Shown: in pieces, positions 1 through 9,781 of the stretch
Layout of the letters: each line of letters opens with the position of its first letter
Numbering within the stretch: position 1 is the first letter of the stretch
Source of the DNA: Chitinophaga sp. YR573
GTDB lineage: Bacteria > Bacteroidota > Bacteroidia > Chitinophagales > Chitinophagaceae
Direction: 5' to 3'
Assembly: GCF_900110995.1 (NCBI RefSeq)
Contig: NZ_FOJF01000001.1
Location: forward strand, 4,252,803 to 4,316,802
DNA: 64,000 bases
Notes under the pieces: generated by a model
What the model saw: only the letters and a program-made list of their open reading frames with translations
What the model was told of the DNA's origin: nothing
Databases searched by the model: none
Program-made: the position numbers and the translations under genes

Positions 1-1
1 T

Positions 2-3000
2 GATACGATCAAACCAACACTGACCATAACATTACCTGATACGCTCAGCTGTTCTAAATTCACTACTAACTTAACAGCGGCTACTACTACGCCGGGTGCA
101 GTTATTACATGGGGTGGTTTTGCTGCTGGTCAGAATCCTGTAACAATAAGTACTCCTGGTACTTACTATGTTTCAGTAAGAGGAACGAACGGCTGTCTGA
201 AAACGGATAGTGTGAAAGTAGTCCAGAACCTTAAAGGACCGGATTTATCTATCACACAACCAGACATACTCACCTGTTCTAAATTAACGGTTACTTTGTC
301 TGCAACTACGCCTACCACTGGTGCTACTATTACCTGGGCAGGTTTTGCCGCAGGTCAGAGTACTGTAACAGTAAGCGCTCCAGGCAAGTATTATGTAACT
401 GTAAGGACAAATACAGGTTGTACCACATTAGATAGTGTGACTGTTATTCAGGATCTCACTAAACCTAATCTGACGACAACCACTCCTGCTGTTTTAACCT
501 GCGCAACTACCAGTGTTAATTTAACAGCAGCTTCTACTACCACAGGTGCTACGATTAACTGGACAGGCTTCCCTGCAGGTCAGAATCCGGTAAGCGTAAG
601 CGCTCCCGGTAAATATTATGTAACGGTAAGAAGCACTACAGGTTGTTCTACTATAGATAGCGTAATAGTTACTCAGGATATCACTAAACCGAACCTGACA
701 ATCACTGCACCAGCTACCTTAACATGTACAACAACAAGTGTTAGCTTAAATGCTGCTTCTACAACCACAGGTGCTACTATTACCTGGACAGGTTTCGCTG
801 CTGGTCAAAACCCGGTAAGTGTAAGCGCACCAGGTAAATACTATGTAACAGTTCGCAGTACGACAGGTTGTTCTACTATAGATAGCGTAACAGTTACTCA
901 GGATATCACTAAACCGAACCTGACAACAACTGCTCCAGCTACTTTAACTTGTTCAACAACAAGTGTTAGCTTAAATGCTGCATCTACAACAACAGGTGCT
1001 ACCATTACCTGGACCGGCTTCCCCGCAGGCCAGAACCCGGTAAGCGTAAGCGCTCCTGGTAAATATTATGTAACCGTAAGAAGCACTACCGGTTGTTCCA
1101 CCATAGATAGCGTAACAGTTACTCAGGATATCACTAAACCGAACCTGACAACCACTGCACCAGCTATCTTAACATGTGCGACAACAAGTGTTAGCTTAAA
1201 TGCAGCTTCTACTACTACAGGTGCTACCATCACCTGGACAGGCTTCGCCGCCGGACAAAACCCGGTAAGTGTGAGTGCACCAGGTAAGTACTACGTAACT
1301 GTAAGAAGCACTACCGGTTGTTCCACAATAGATAGCGTAACAGTTATTCAGGATATCACTAAACCGAACCTGACCACAACTGCACCAGCTACCTTAACAT
1401 GTGCAACGATTAGCGTTAGCTTAAATGCAGCATCCACAACAACAGGTGCGACTATTACCTGGACAGGCTTCGCCGCCGGTCAAAACCCGGTAAGCGTAAG
1501 TGCACCAGGTAAATACTATGTAACTGCAAGAAGCACGACAGGTTGCTCTACAATAGATAGCGTAACAGTTATTCAGGATCTCGCTAAACCGAACCTGACA
1601 ACGACTGCACCAGCTACCTTAACATGTACAACAACAAGTGTTAGCTTAAATGCAGCATCCACAACAACAGGTGCGACTATCACCTGGACAGGCTTCGCTG
1701 CTGGTCAAAACCCGGTAAGCGTAAGTGCACCAGGTAAATACTATGTAACTGCAAGAAGCACTACAGGTTGTTCCACTATAGATAGTGTAACAGTTACGCA
1801 GGATCTCACTAAACCGAACCTGACCACAACTACACCTGATATTTTAACTTGTAACATTACATCAGTTAATTTAACAGCAGCATCTACAACAACAGGTGCT
1901 ATTATTACCTGGGCAGGCTTCCCGGCAGGCCAGAGCACAATAAGTGTTACTGCTCCCGGTAAGTATTATGTGACTGCACTCAGTACCACAGGTTGTACTA
2001 CGTTAGACAGTGTGATTGTTACTCAGAATCTCACTAAACCGAATCTGACGACAACTACACCTGCTACATTAACCTGTGCTACAGTAAGTGTAGACTTAAG
2101 TGCAGCTTCTACCACTACCGGCGCTATCATTACCTGGACAGGCTTCCCTACAGGTCAGCGTACAATAAGCGTTACTGCTCCCGGTAAGTATTATGTAACT
2201 GCCCGCAGTACTACAGGTTGTACCACGCTGGATAGTGTGATTGTTACACAGGATATCACTAAACCGAACCTGACAACAACACCTCCTGCGATTTTAACAT
2301 GTGCTACATTAAGTGTAGACTTAAAAGCAGCATCTGCTACTACTGGTGCAACTATTAGCTGGACAGGCTTCCCTGCAGGTCAGAACCCTGTAAGTGTAAA
2401 AGTGCCTGGTAAATATTATGTAACTGCTACCAGTGCCATAGGTTGTACTACGCTGGACAGTGTGATTGTTACACAGGATATCACTATACCAAACCTGACA
2501 ACAACAACACCTGCTACTTTAACCTGTACTACTGTATCGGTTAATTTAACAGCTGCTTCTACGACTACTGGTGCTATCATTACCTGGACAGGCTTCCCTG
2601 CAGGTCAGAACCCGGTAAGTGTAGGCGCTCCTGGTAAGTACTATGTAACGGCCCTTAGCCCTACAGGTTGTGTTAAATTTGATAGTGTCATTGTTTTACA
2701 AAATATCACTAAACCGGATTTAACCATCACACCGCCTGCTACTTTAACCTGTTCAACTACAACAGTTAATTTAACAGCGTCTTCTACTACCAGCGGTACT
2801 GTTATCAGCTGGGTTGATTTCCCTGCAAACCAGAACCCAATAAGCATAACTGCTCCGGGTAAGTATTATGCAATTGCCCGCATCAGTACTACAGGTTGTT
2901 CTACGATCGACAGTGTGACAGTTGTACAGGATATCAGTAAACCTGATCTGACAATTACTCCACCTGCGACCTTAACCTGTTCTACTATATCAGTTAATTT

Positions 3001-6000
3001 AACAGCTACTTCTACCTCAGCAGGTGCCACCTTCAACTGGTCTGGCTTTGCTCCGGGTCAGAATCCGATAGCTGTATTTGCTCCTGGTAAGTATTATGTA
3101 ACAGTAAAAAGTGCGACAGGTTGTGTTGCCTTTGATAGTGTGACTGTGGTACAGGATGTAACTCCACCATCTGTAAGCATCACAGCACCTACTACATTAA
3201 CTTGTACCGTTGTATCAGTTAATTTAACAGCCACCACTACTGCTACAGGTGCTACGATTAACTGGACTGGCTTCCCTGCAGGTCAGAATCCGATAAGCGT
3301 TAGCGCACCTGGTACATATTATGTAACAGTTCGCAGCGCTACTGGTTGTTCTGCAATCGACAGTGTAAAAGTTATTCAGGATATCAGTAAACCTGATCTG
3401 ACTATCACAGCACCAGCGATTTTAACTTGTACTACTACCAGTGTTAATTTAACAGCCACCACTACCGCAACAGGTGCAACCATCCGTTGGACAGGCTTCG
3501 CTTCCGGCCAAAACCCGGTAAGCGTAAGTGCACCAGGTAAGTACTATGTAACCGTAAGAAGCACGACAGGTTGTTCTACAATAGATAGCGTAACAGTTAT
3601 TCAGGATATCACTAAGCCGAACCTGAGCACAACTGCCCCAGCTACCTTAACATGTTCAACAACAAGTGTTAGCTTAAATGCAGCATCAACTACAACAGGT
3701 GCTACTATTACCTGGACAGGCTTCGCTGCTGGTCAAAACCCGGTAAGCGTAAGTGCACCAGGTAAATACTATGTAACTGTAAGAAGTACTACCGGTTGTT
3801 CCACAATAGATAGCGTAACAGTTATTCAGGATATCACTAAACCGAACCTGAGCACAACTGCACCAGCTACTTTAACATGTGCGACAACAAGTGTTAGCTT
3901 AAATGCAGCATCCACAACAACAGGTGCTACTATCACCTGGACAGGCTTCGCCGCTGGTCAAAACCCGGTAAGTGTAAGCGCACCAGGTAAGTACTATGTA
4001 ACTGCAAGAAGTACGACAGGTTGTTCTACAATAGATAGCGTAACAGTTATTCAGGATATCACTAAGCCGAACCTGAGCACAACTGCACCAGCTACCTTAA
4101 CCTGTTCAACAACAAGTGTTAGCTTAAATGCAGCATCTACAACCACAGGTGCTACTATCACCTGGACAGGCTTCGCCGCCGGACAAAACCCGGTAAGTGT
4201 AAGTGCACCAGGTAAATACTATGTAACTGCAAGAAGCACGACCGGTTGTTCTACAATAGATAGCGTAACAGTTATTCAGGATATCACTAAACCGAACCTG
4301 AGCACAACTGCCCCAGCTACTTTAACATGTTCAACAACAAGTGTTAGCTTAAATGCAGCATCTACAACAACAGGTGCTACTATCACCTGGACAGGCTTCG
4401 CCGCCGGACAAAACCCGGTAAGTGTAAGTGCACCAGGTAAATACTATGTAACTGCAAGAAGCACGACCGGTTGTTCTACAATAGATAGCGTAACAGTTAT
4501 TCAGGATATCACTAAACCGAACCTGAGCACAACTGCCCCAGCTACTTTAACCTGTTCAACAACAAGTGTTAGCTTAAATGCAGCATCAACTACCACAGGT
4601 GCTACTATCACCTGGACAGGCTTCGCTGCTGGTCAAAACCCGGTAAGCGTAAGCGCACCAGGTAAGTACTATGTAACTGCAAGAAGCACGACAGGTTGTT
4701 CTACAATAGATAGCGTAACAGTTATTCAGGATATCACTAAACCGAACCTGAGCACAACTGCCCCAGCTACTCTAACATGTGCGACAACAAGTGTTAGCTT
4801 AAATGCAGCATCAACTACCACAGGGGCTACTATCACCTGGACAGGCTTCGCTGCCGGCCAAAACCCGGTAAGTGTAAGTGCACCAGGTAAGTACTATGTA
4901 ACTGCAAGAAGTACGACAGGTTGTAGCACAATAGATAGCGTAACAGTCACTCAGGATATTACTAAACCGAACCTGAGCACAACTGCACCAGCTACTCTAA
5001 CATGTGCGACAACAAGTGCTAGCTTAAATGCAGCATCCACAACTACAGGTGCTACCATCACCTGGACAGGCTTCGCTGCCGGCCAAAACCCGGTAAGTGT
5101 CAGCGCACCAGGTAAGTACTATGTAACTGCAAGAAGCACTACAGGTTGTAGTACTATAGATAGCGTAACAGTCACTCAGGATATCACTAAACCGAACCTG
5201 AGCACAACTGCCCCAGCTACCTTAACATGTTCAACAACAAGTGTTAGCTTAAATGCAGCATCTACAACCACAGGTGCTACTATCACCTGGACAGGCTTCG
5301 CTGCTGGTCAAAACCCGGTAAGCGTAAGTGCACCAGGTAAGTACTATGTAACTGCAAGAAGCACGACAGGTTGTTCTACAATAGATAGCGTAACAGTTAT
5401 TCAGGATATCACTAAACCGAACCTGAGCACAACTGCACCAGCTACCTTAACATGTGCGACAACAAGTGTTAGCTTAAATGCAGCATCTACAACCACAGGT
5501 GCTACTATCACCTGGACAGGCTTCGCTGCCGGCCAAAACCCGGTAAGCGTAAGTGCACCAGGTAAATACTATGTAACTGCAAGAAGCACGACAGGTTGTA
5601 GTACTATAGATAGCGTAACAGTCACTCAGGATATCACTAAACCGAACCTGACAATCACTGCTCCAGCTAACTTAACCTGTGCGACAACAAGTGTTAGCTT
5701 GAATGCAGCATCTACAACAACAGGTGCTACTATTACCTGGACAAACTTCGCCGCTGGCCAAAATCCGGTAAGCGTAACTGCCGCAGGTAAATACTATGCA
5801 ACCGCATTAAGCGCAACAGGATGTAGTACAATAGATAGCGTAACAGTCACTCAGGATATCACTAAACCGAACCTGACCACAACTGCCCCAGCTACTTTAA
5901 CATGTACCACAACAAGTGTTAACTTAAGTGCAGCATCCACAACAACAGGTGCTACTATCACCTGGACAGGCTTCGCTGCCGGACAAAATCCGGTAAGCGT

Positions 6001-6307
6001 AACCGCCGCAGGTAAATACTATGTAACTGCACTTAGCATAACAGGATGTAGTACATTAGATAGTGTAACGGTCACTCAGGATATCACTAAACCTGATCTG
6101 TCTGTAACAGCACCTGCATCACTTACCTGCCTGGTAAGCCAGGTAAGCCTTGAGGCTAAATCAGCTACTCCAAACGTTACATTCACCTGGACAGGCTTCA
6201 CCGCAGGACAAAACCCTGTGATCGCCACCTCTCCAATTAAATACTATGTAACTGTAAAGAGTAACGCTAATGGCTGTACAAAAATGGATTCCGTAACAGT
6301 AGCTCGT
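2..6307 (+). repeat. 28 in-register 225-bp tandem repeats
   Basis: Repeat boundaries, counted from the first codon of the D/N-[IL]-T-K-P-N-L motif, fall at 2, 227, 452, 677 and so on every 225 bp to 6080. The units starting at 2702 and 6080 are 228 bp, each with one extra codon. The nine units at 3605-5629 are almost identical at DNA level, including synonymous positions, while units before about 3380 and after 5855 are more divergent. This pattern points to recent unequal crossing-over or gene conversion in the middle of the array. Confidence 0.93.
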
Positions 6308-7147
6308 AACATTACGGCTCCTGCCGGAGTAAACGCCAGCAATGGTGGTGCCATTACATGTATAAAAACAAGCACCAGTATCACTGGTACCAGCACTACC
6401 ACAGGAGTAAGTTATGCCTGGACAGGTCCAGGTGGCTTTACTTCAAATAATGCAACAGCAACAGTTACCACCGCAGGTGCTTATAATCTGGTAGTTGTAA
6501 ATAACGCTAACGGATGTTCCGTAAGCGCTAACACTACGGTTACTAAAAACATCACACCGCCGGTAACTGTAATAAATCCGCCAACAGCTACACTCTCTCC
6601 ATTATCATTTGACATATTAACAGCACGCAGCGTTACCGGTGCCAGCTACAAATGGACATTAACATCCGATGATGTTAACTGGGCCATCTCAGCAGGAGCA
6701 ACCAGTACCACGCTTACATATATGTCTGGAGAAGAAGGTTCTTCCGGAACCTTTAAGCTGAAAGTGACGGATAATACAAATGGCTGCAGCGATTCAACGC
6801 AACTGGTATTAACTGTACCGGTAAGTGCGCCAACAGCAATTGCAGCACCTGCAATCGCTGAAGCACGCGTCAGCAGCATTGAACCTGTCATTGAATACAA
6901 CGCTTATCCGAATCCGTTTACAGACAAAGCCTATATCACATTTAAATCACCGGTAACAACAAAGGTGACAGTGGAAGTATTTGGCTATAGCGGAGCTCCG
7001 GAAAGAGTATTGTTTAATGATCAGGCAAGGGCAGGAGAGTCTTATAAGCTGATCTTTAATCCAGCTGACCTGCCTTCAGGAATCCATTATTGTGTGATCA
7101 GAACAAACGGTAAAGTGTATACGACACGTTTGCTACTGGTTAGATAA
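2..7147 (+). CDS. Giant T9SS-secreted tandem-repeat surface protein (5' end outside window)
   Basis: The reading frame is open from the first bases of the window, so the N-terminus and signal peptide lie upstream; at least 2381 residues are visible. The bulk is 28 in-register repeats of 75 residues (two are 76), rich in Thr and Ser. Each carries two cysteines, in LTC and TGC contexts, and the motifs ITWTGF, GKYYVT and DSV. A divergent SprB-like unit and an Ig-like region follow (about 6308-6890). The end is a type A T9SS sorting domain (about 6898-7147) starting YPNPF and ending in a basic VR. This predicts export across the outer membrane by T9SS and surface attachment. The repeat looks Ig/PKD-like, a stalk or adhesin shape. 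No catalytic domain is visible. It resembles SprB-type adhesins in architecture, not provably in descent. The family call (secreted repeat adhesin) is firm; its ligand is unknown. Confidence 0.85.
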   Translation, partial: DTIKPTLTITLPDTLSCSKFTTNLTAATTTPGAVITWGGFAAGQNPVTISTPGTYYVSVRGTNGCLKTDSVKVVQNLKGPDLSITQPDILTCSKLTVTLSATTPTTGATITWAGFAAGQSTVTVSAPGKYYVTVRTNTGCTTLDSVTVIQDLTKPNLTTTTPAVLTCATTSVNLTAASTTTGATINWTGFPAGQNPVSVSAPGKYYVTVRSTTGCSTIDSVIVTQDITKPNLTITAPATLTCTTTSVSLNAASTTTGATITWTGFAAGQNPVSVSAPGKYYVTVRSTTGCSTIDSVTVTQDITKPNLTTTAPATLTCSTTSVSLNAASTTTGATITWTGFPAGQNPVSVSAPGKYYVTVRSTTGCSTIDSVTVTQDITKPNLTTTAPAILTCATTSVSLNAASTTTGATITWTGFAAGQNPVSVSAPGKYYVTVRSTTGCSTIDSVTVIQDITKPNLTTTAPATLTCATISVSLNAASTTTGATITWTGFAAGQNPVSVSAPGKYYVTARSTTGCSTIDSVTVIQDLAKPNLTTTAPATLTCTTTSVSLNAASTTTGATITWTGFAAGQNPVSVSAPGKYYVTARSTTGCSTIDSVTVTQDLTKPNLTTTTPDILTCNITSVNLTAASTTTGAIITWAGFPAGQSTISVTAPGKYYVTALSTTGCTTLDSVIVTQNLTKPNLTTTTPATLTCATVSVDLSAASTTTGAIITWTGFPTGQRTISVTAPGKYYVTARSTTGCTTLDSVIVTQDITKPNLTTTPPAILTCATLSVDLKAASATTGATISWTGFPAGQNPVSVKVPGKYYVTATSAIGCTTLDSVIVTQDITIPNLTTTTPATLTCTTVSVNLTAASTTTGAIITWTGFPAGQNPVSVGAPGKYYVTALSPTGCVKFDSVIVLQNITKPDLTITPPATLTCSTTTVNLTASSTTSGTVISWVDFPANQNPISITAPGKYYAIARISTTGCSTIDSVTVVQDISKPDLTITPPATLTCSTISVNLTATSTSAGATFNWSGFAPGQNPIAVFAPGKYYVTVKSATGCVAFDSVTVVQDVTPPSVSITAPTTLTCTVVSVNLTATTTATGATINWTGFPAGQNPISVSAPGTYYVTVRSATGCSAIDSVKVIQDISKPDLTITAPAILTCTTTSVNLTATTTATGATIRWTGFASGQNPVSVSAPGKYYVTVRSTTGCSTIDSVTVIQDITKPNLSTTAPATLTCSTTSVSLNAASTTTGATITWTGFAAGQNPVSVSAPGKYYVTVRSTTGCSTIDSVTVIQDITKPNLSTTAPATLTCATTSVSLNAASTTTGATITWTGFAAGQNPVSVSAPGKYYVTARSTTGCSTIDSVTVIQDITKPNLSTTAPATLTCSTTSVSLNAASTTTGATITWTGFAAGQNPVSVSAPGKYYVTARSTTGCSTIDSVTVIQDITKPNLSTTAPATLTCSTTSVSLNAASTTTGATITWTGFAAGQNPVSVSAPGKYYVTARSTTGCSTIDSVTVIQDITKPNLSTTAPATLTCSTTSVSLNAASTTTGATITWTGFAAGQNPVSVSAPGKYYVTARSTTGCSTIDSVTVIQDITKPNLSTTAPATLTCATTSVSLNAASTTTGATITWTGFAAGQNPVSVSAPGKYYVTARSTTGCSTIDSVTVTQDITKPNLSTTAPATLTCATTSASLNAASTTTGATITWTGFAAGQNPVSVSAPGKYYVTARSTTGCSTIDSVTVTQDITKPNLSTTAPATLTCSTTSVSLNAASTTTGATITWTGFAAGQNPVSVSAPGKYYVTARSTTGCSTIDSVTVIQDITKPNLSTTAPATLTCATTSVSLNAASTTTGATITWTGFAAGQNPVSVSAPGKYYVTARSTTGCSTIDSVTVTQDITKPNLTITAPANLTCATTSVSLNAASTTTGATITWTNFAAGQNPVSVTAAGKYYATALSATGCSTIDSVTVTQDITKPNLTTTAPATLTCTTTSVNLSAASTTTGATITWTGFAAGQNPVSVTAAGKYYVTALSITGCSTLDSVTVTQDITKPDLSVTAPASLTCLVSQVSLEAKSATPNVTFTWTGFTAGQNPVIATSPIKYYVTVKSNANGCTKMDSVTVARNITAPAGVNASNGGAITCIKTSTSITGTSTTTGVSYAWTGPGGFTSNNATATVTTAGAYNLVVVNNANGCSVSANTTVTKNITPPVTVINPPTATLSPLSFDILTARSVTGASYKWTLTSDDVNWAISAGATSTTLTYMSGEEGSSGTFKLKVTDNTNGCSDSTQLVLTVPVSAPTAIAAPAIAEARVSSIEPVIEYNAYPNPFTDKAYITFKSPVTTKVTVEVFGYSGAPERVLFNDQARAGESYKLIFNPADLPSGIHYCVIRTNGKVYTTRLLLVR

Positions 7148-7188
7148 TAATAAAGGGTGTGGAAAACCCTCTTACTTAAAATAATATT

Positions 7189-7224
7189 AAGAGCCGGTTA
7201 TGGGGAAACCCGTAACCGGCTCTT
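7189..7224 (+). terminator. Strong hairpin terminator after the repeat-protein gene
   Basis: A 16-bp stem (7189-7204 with 7209-7224) contains one G-U wobble and closes on a short GAAA-like loop. It sits 42 bp after the stop codon of the giant gene. The T-tract is short, but the stem is long and GC-rich in its core. Confidence 0.75.
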
Positions 7225-7226
7225 TA

Positions 7227-7994
7227 CTTATACAAGTAATCATAAGAAAACCTGTTACTTACAATTACAGGAAAATTATCTGTCCGGATTACCTTTTATT
7301 AAAAAGAGTTAAAATAATATTAGTAGAGGAGAAGCTGATATCACCCCTCCAACCCCTTCTGTGAAAAAGTTATTAACATGGCAATGTGAGCTACGGATGC
7401 TAAAATGTGGATAAACTGGGGTCGTTGAGGCTCAGATGAATGAACGAATTCTGTACTTCGCAACGTAGAAAATTTGAGAAAATTGTATAAGGTGTCAACG
7501 TTTTGCAATTAGCCCCAATCCTTTAACAGAATTGAAAATCAGGCTGTCTTACAAGTAATAAATATCATATATAAATGGGGTTGAAAAATCACTGGAAATC
7601 GTTAAAATTATTACCATTTTTTTTTAGTATGTAGAGATGATGAATTTGTAATAGTTTGATTTATAGTAGACAAGCAATCGAGATTACTTCCTTATTTATT
7701 TTTTAAAAAATATTGTTTTATCAATAAATATGGATATTTTTATATTCGAATTTACTATATACTTGAAAATCGGGTATTTATAAATCATAATCTCTAACCA
7801 ATGAATAATGCTGCCTTACAGGATATGTGGACCGCTATATTGGCGTTACTGCATATACCAGATTATCGACACCGGGAAAGCCGGCTGTATATATATAATA
7901 ATTACCAGTCTGGTAATTCCAATATGTTAATGAAGATAAAGGGGCAACACATTTGTTAGACAAGCATTCAACTTACCTCTGTTACAGTAATCCT
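7227..7994. other. Long AT-rich intergenic region
   Basis: About 770 bp without a convincing gene. The segment 7600-7800 is very AT-rich with homopolymer A and T runs, as expected of a promoter region. A 52-codon reading frame (7801-7959, ATG start) exists but has no recognisable feature. A perfect 19-bp palindrome lies at 7900-7918. No tRNA-like or IS-end structure was seen. Confidence 0.5.
7900..7918. promoter_or_regulatory. Perfect 19-bp palindrome, possible operator
   Basis: The sequence aattaccagtctggtaatt has 9-bp arms around a single central base. It lies 77-95 bp upstream of the preferred start of the DUF11 protein gene, in the only long intergenic space before that run. The position and symmetry suit a dimeric regulator site; the regulator is unknown. 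It has no T-tract, so a terminator is less likely. Confidence 0.4.
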
Positions 7995-9749
7995 ATGCCT
8001 ATGCGCACAATTAGTTACAATTCCACCCGTTTAACCCTGCTAAATTTTATGCAGCGGCGGGAGGCTCTGGTACATGGCACTAAAACGTTGATACTGCTTT
8101 TATTGGCAGGTCTTTCCTGGCAGCCAGCAGCGGCAAATGCTGCAACCAGGACTCGTGGTGGTACCTCTCCAGCATCTGTTAAAGCTAACAGACCTTTGAA
8201 TTTCGCTTATACCGCGTGGACAACTACCAATTACTCCGGCAGTGGTTACGGTGGTGCTGTGATAGCCAACGATCAGATAGCATATACTGTACACGTGCAT
8301 AATACAGGGACTGATCCGATTACTGCACTGACTATCATGTCTAATATTCCTGCTTATACCTCCCTTTACGGAGCAACGGCAGGGTATATTCTCAGTGGTT
8401 CTCAGATAACATACACTCCTGCACTACCATTAGCTGCGGGCGCCTATGCAACCTTTACTTTCACTGTGACAGTCAATAGTGGTTCACTTGCAGCTATCGG
8501 CTATATAAATGATAACAGCTACGTTGATTTTAGCGATGGTAATGGTTACCAGACTGCCGCTTTTTATGAAGGTGGACCAATACCTACCGCCACTGAATAT
8601 GGCACACAGGTCCCGGTAGATAACGGTATGAATGCCGTAGCCTGGAAAACACAGGTATATTCGCCTTCCGGTGCAGGTGGTTACATAGGATCGGGAGACG
8701 TTATTCACTATGTTATCTGGGTACGTAATATGGGTACTGCTGCGTTGGCTAACATTTCTATAACGGACAATATACCATCTTATACCAACTGGAGATATAC
8801 TTCTAATGGTACTGGAGCTGCACCAGTTGGTGGAGTGGTGACAATGACGATTCCGTCTCTGGCACCCGGTGCCCAGGATACTGTTTCATTCGATGTAACG
8901 GTCGCTCAGGATCTTACAGGTGCAACCGCTATTGAAAATACAGCAACTGTAGATATTAATAATAATAAGTCTGCTTTCAATACAGTACCTGTGGATGCTA
9001 CCGGTAACAATCCTTCTACAATTCCTACAATAGGACCATCTACCAGCATTCCGGTTAAAAGTGTTACATCTTTTGAAACCTGGAAACTATGGCTGAATGA
9101 TAATGATAACACAGAAAGAACAGCATCACCAGGTGAAGATGTAACCTTCTATGTATACGTACATAACACAGGTAACGTTGCCATTACCACTCTAACGATA
9201 AATGATCTGGTTCCTCCTGGTACTACCTTCAAGAGTATCAAAGACGGGGGTGCGTATAACGCAGGTGCCAATTCCGTAACATGGATCATTGATAACGTTG
9301 CGGCCGGAGCCAAGTCTGTATCAAGATTTACGGTAACAATGGATGCGCATCTGGAAGGTGTAAGGAGCATCACCAATACCGCAGTTGTCAAAACTGCAGA
9401 TACCACATTATTTACAATTGGTTGTGATCCTTCTCTAAGTACCTGTGATGGTAAAGTGGGAACAGTTGTTACTGTAACACCTGGATCAAAAGACCTCTTT
9501 GTATCCACAGTAGTAACTCCGAACGGAGATGGTAAAAACGATTTCTTCTACGTAAGAGGTATAGAAAAGTATCCTAACAGTGCCTTACACATCTTTAACA
9601 GATGGGGTAATACCGTATACCAATCCAAAAGCTACGAAAACAACTGGAGCGCTACCGGATTGAGCGAAGGTACCTATTATTACCAGCTTGACCTGAATCA
9701 GAGCGGAACTATAAAGACATACAAGGGATGGGTAATGATAATAAGATAA
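7995..9749 (+). CDS. DUF11-repeat surface protein with type B T9SS sorting domain
   Basis: A secreted protein of about 584 residues. After an N-terminal hydrophobic signal segment (LLLLAG followed by an Ala-rich cleavage region) there are three DUF11 (conserved repeat) domains, each with the hallmark pattern YxVxVxNTG...ITDxxP. The end is a type B gliding-motility-associated sorting domain with VVTPNGDGKNDFF and FNRWGNTVYQ. DUF11 domains usually form elongated surface or wall stalks, so this is probably a surface filament component. The frame also allows a TTG start at 7953 and ATGs at 8001 and 8049; the last gives the most classical signal peptide. I prefer 7995 but the start is uncertain. 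The stop codon lies 33 bp before the PorP/SprF start, indicating one transcript with it. It is likely cargo or partner of that PorP protein, by analogy with SprB-SprF. Confidence 0.85.
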   Translation: MPMRTISYNSTRLTLLNFMQRREALVHGTKTLILLLLAGLSWQPAAANAATRTRGGTSPASVKANRPLNFAYTAWTTTNYSGSGYGGAVIANDQIAYTVHVHNTGTDPITALTIMSNIPAYTSLYGATAGYILSGSQITYTPALPLAAGAYATFTFTVTVNSGSLAAIGYINDNSYVDFSDGNGYQTAAFYEGGPIPTATEYGTQVPVDNGMNAVAWKTQVYSPSGAGGYIGSGDVIHYVIWVRNMGTAALANISITDNIPSYTNWRYTSNGTGAAPVGGVVTMTIPSLAPGAQDTVSFDVTVAQDLTGATAIENTATVDINNNKSAFNTVPVDATGNNPSTIPTIGPSTSIPVKSVTSFETWKLWLNDNDNTERTASPGEDVTFYVYVHNTGNVAITTLTINDLVPPGTTFKSIKDGGAYNAGANSVTWIIDNVAAGAKSVSRFTVTMDAHLEGVRSITNTAVVKTADTTLFTIGCDPSLSTCDGKVGTVVTVTPGSKDLFVSTVVTPNGDGKNDFFYVRGIEKYPNSALHIFNRWGNTVYQSKSYENNWSATGLSEGTYYYQLDLNQSGTIKTYKGWVMIIR

Positions 9750-9781
9750 TGATGAACTGTGATCCTAAAAGTGCAACTAAT

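Noticed and set aside
2..6307. CRISPR-like regular repeats
   Set aside because: The 225-bp periodicity is coding, in frame, and encodes a conserved 75-residue module; there are no short repeats with unique spacers.
7321..7480. Minus-strand frame that could be the end of a transposase remnant
   Set aside because: Only about 40 codons, no start, no recognised motif and no terminal inverted repeats; indistinguishable from chance.
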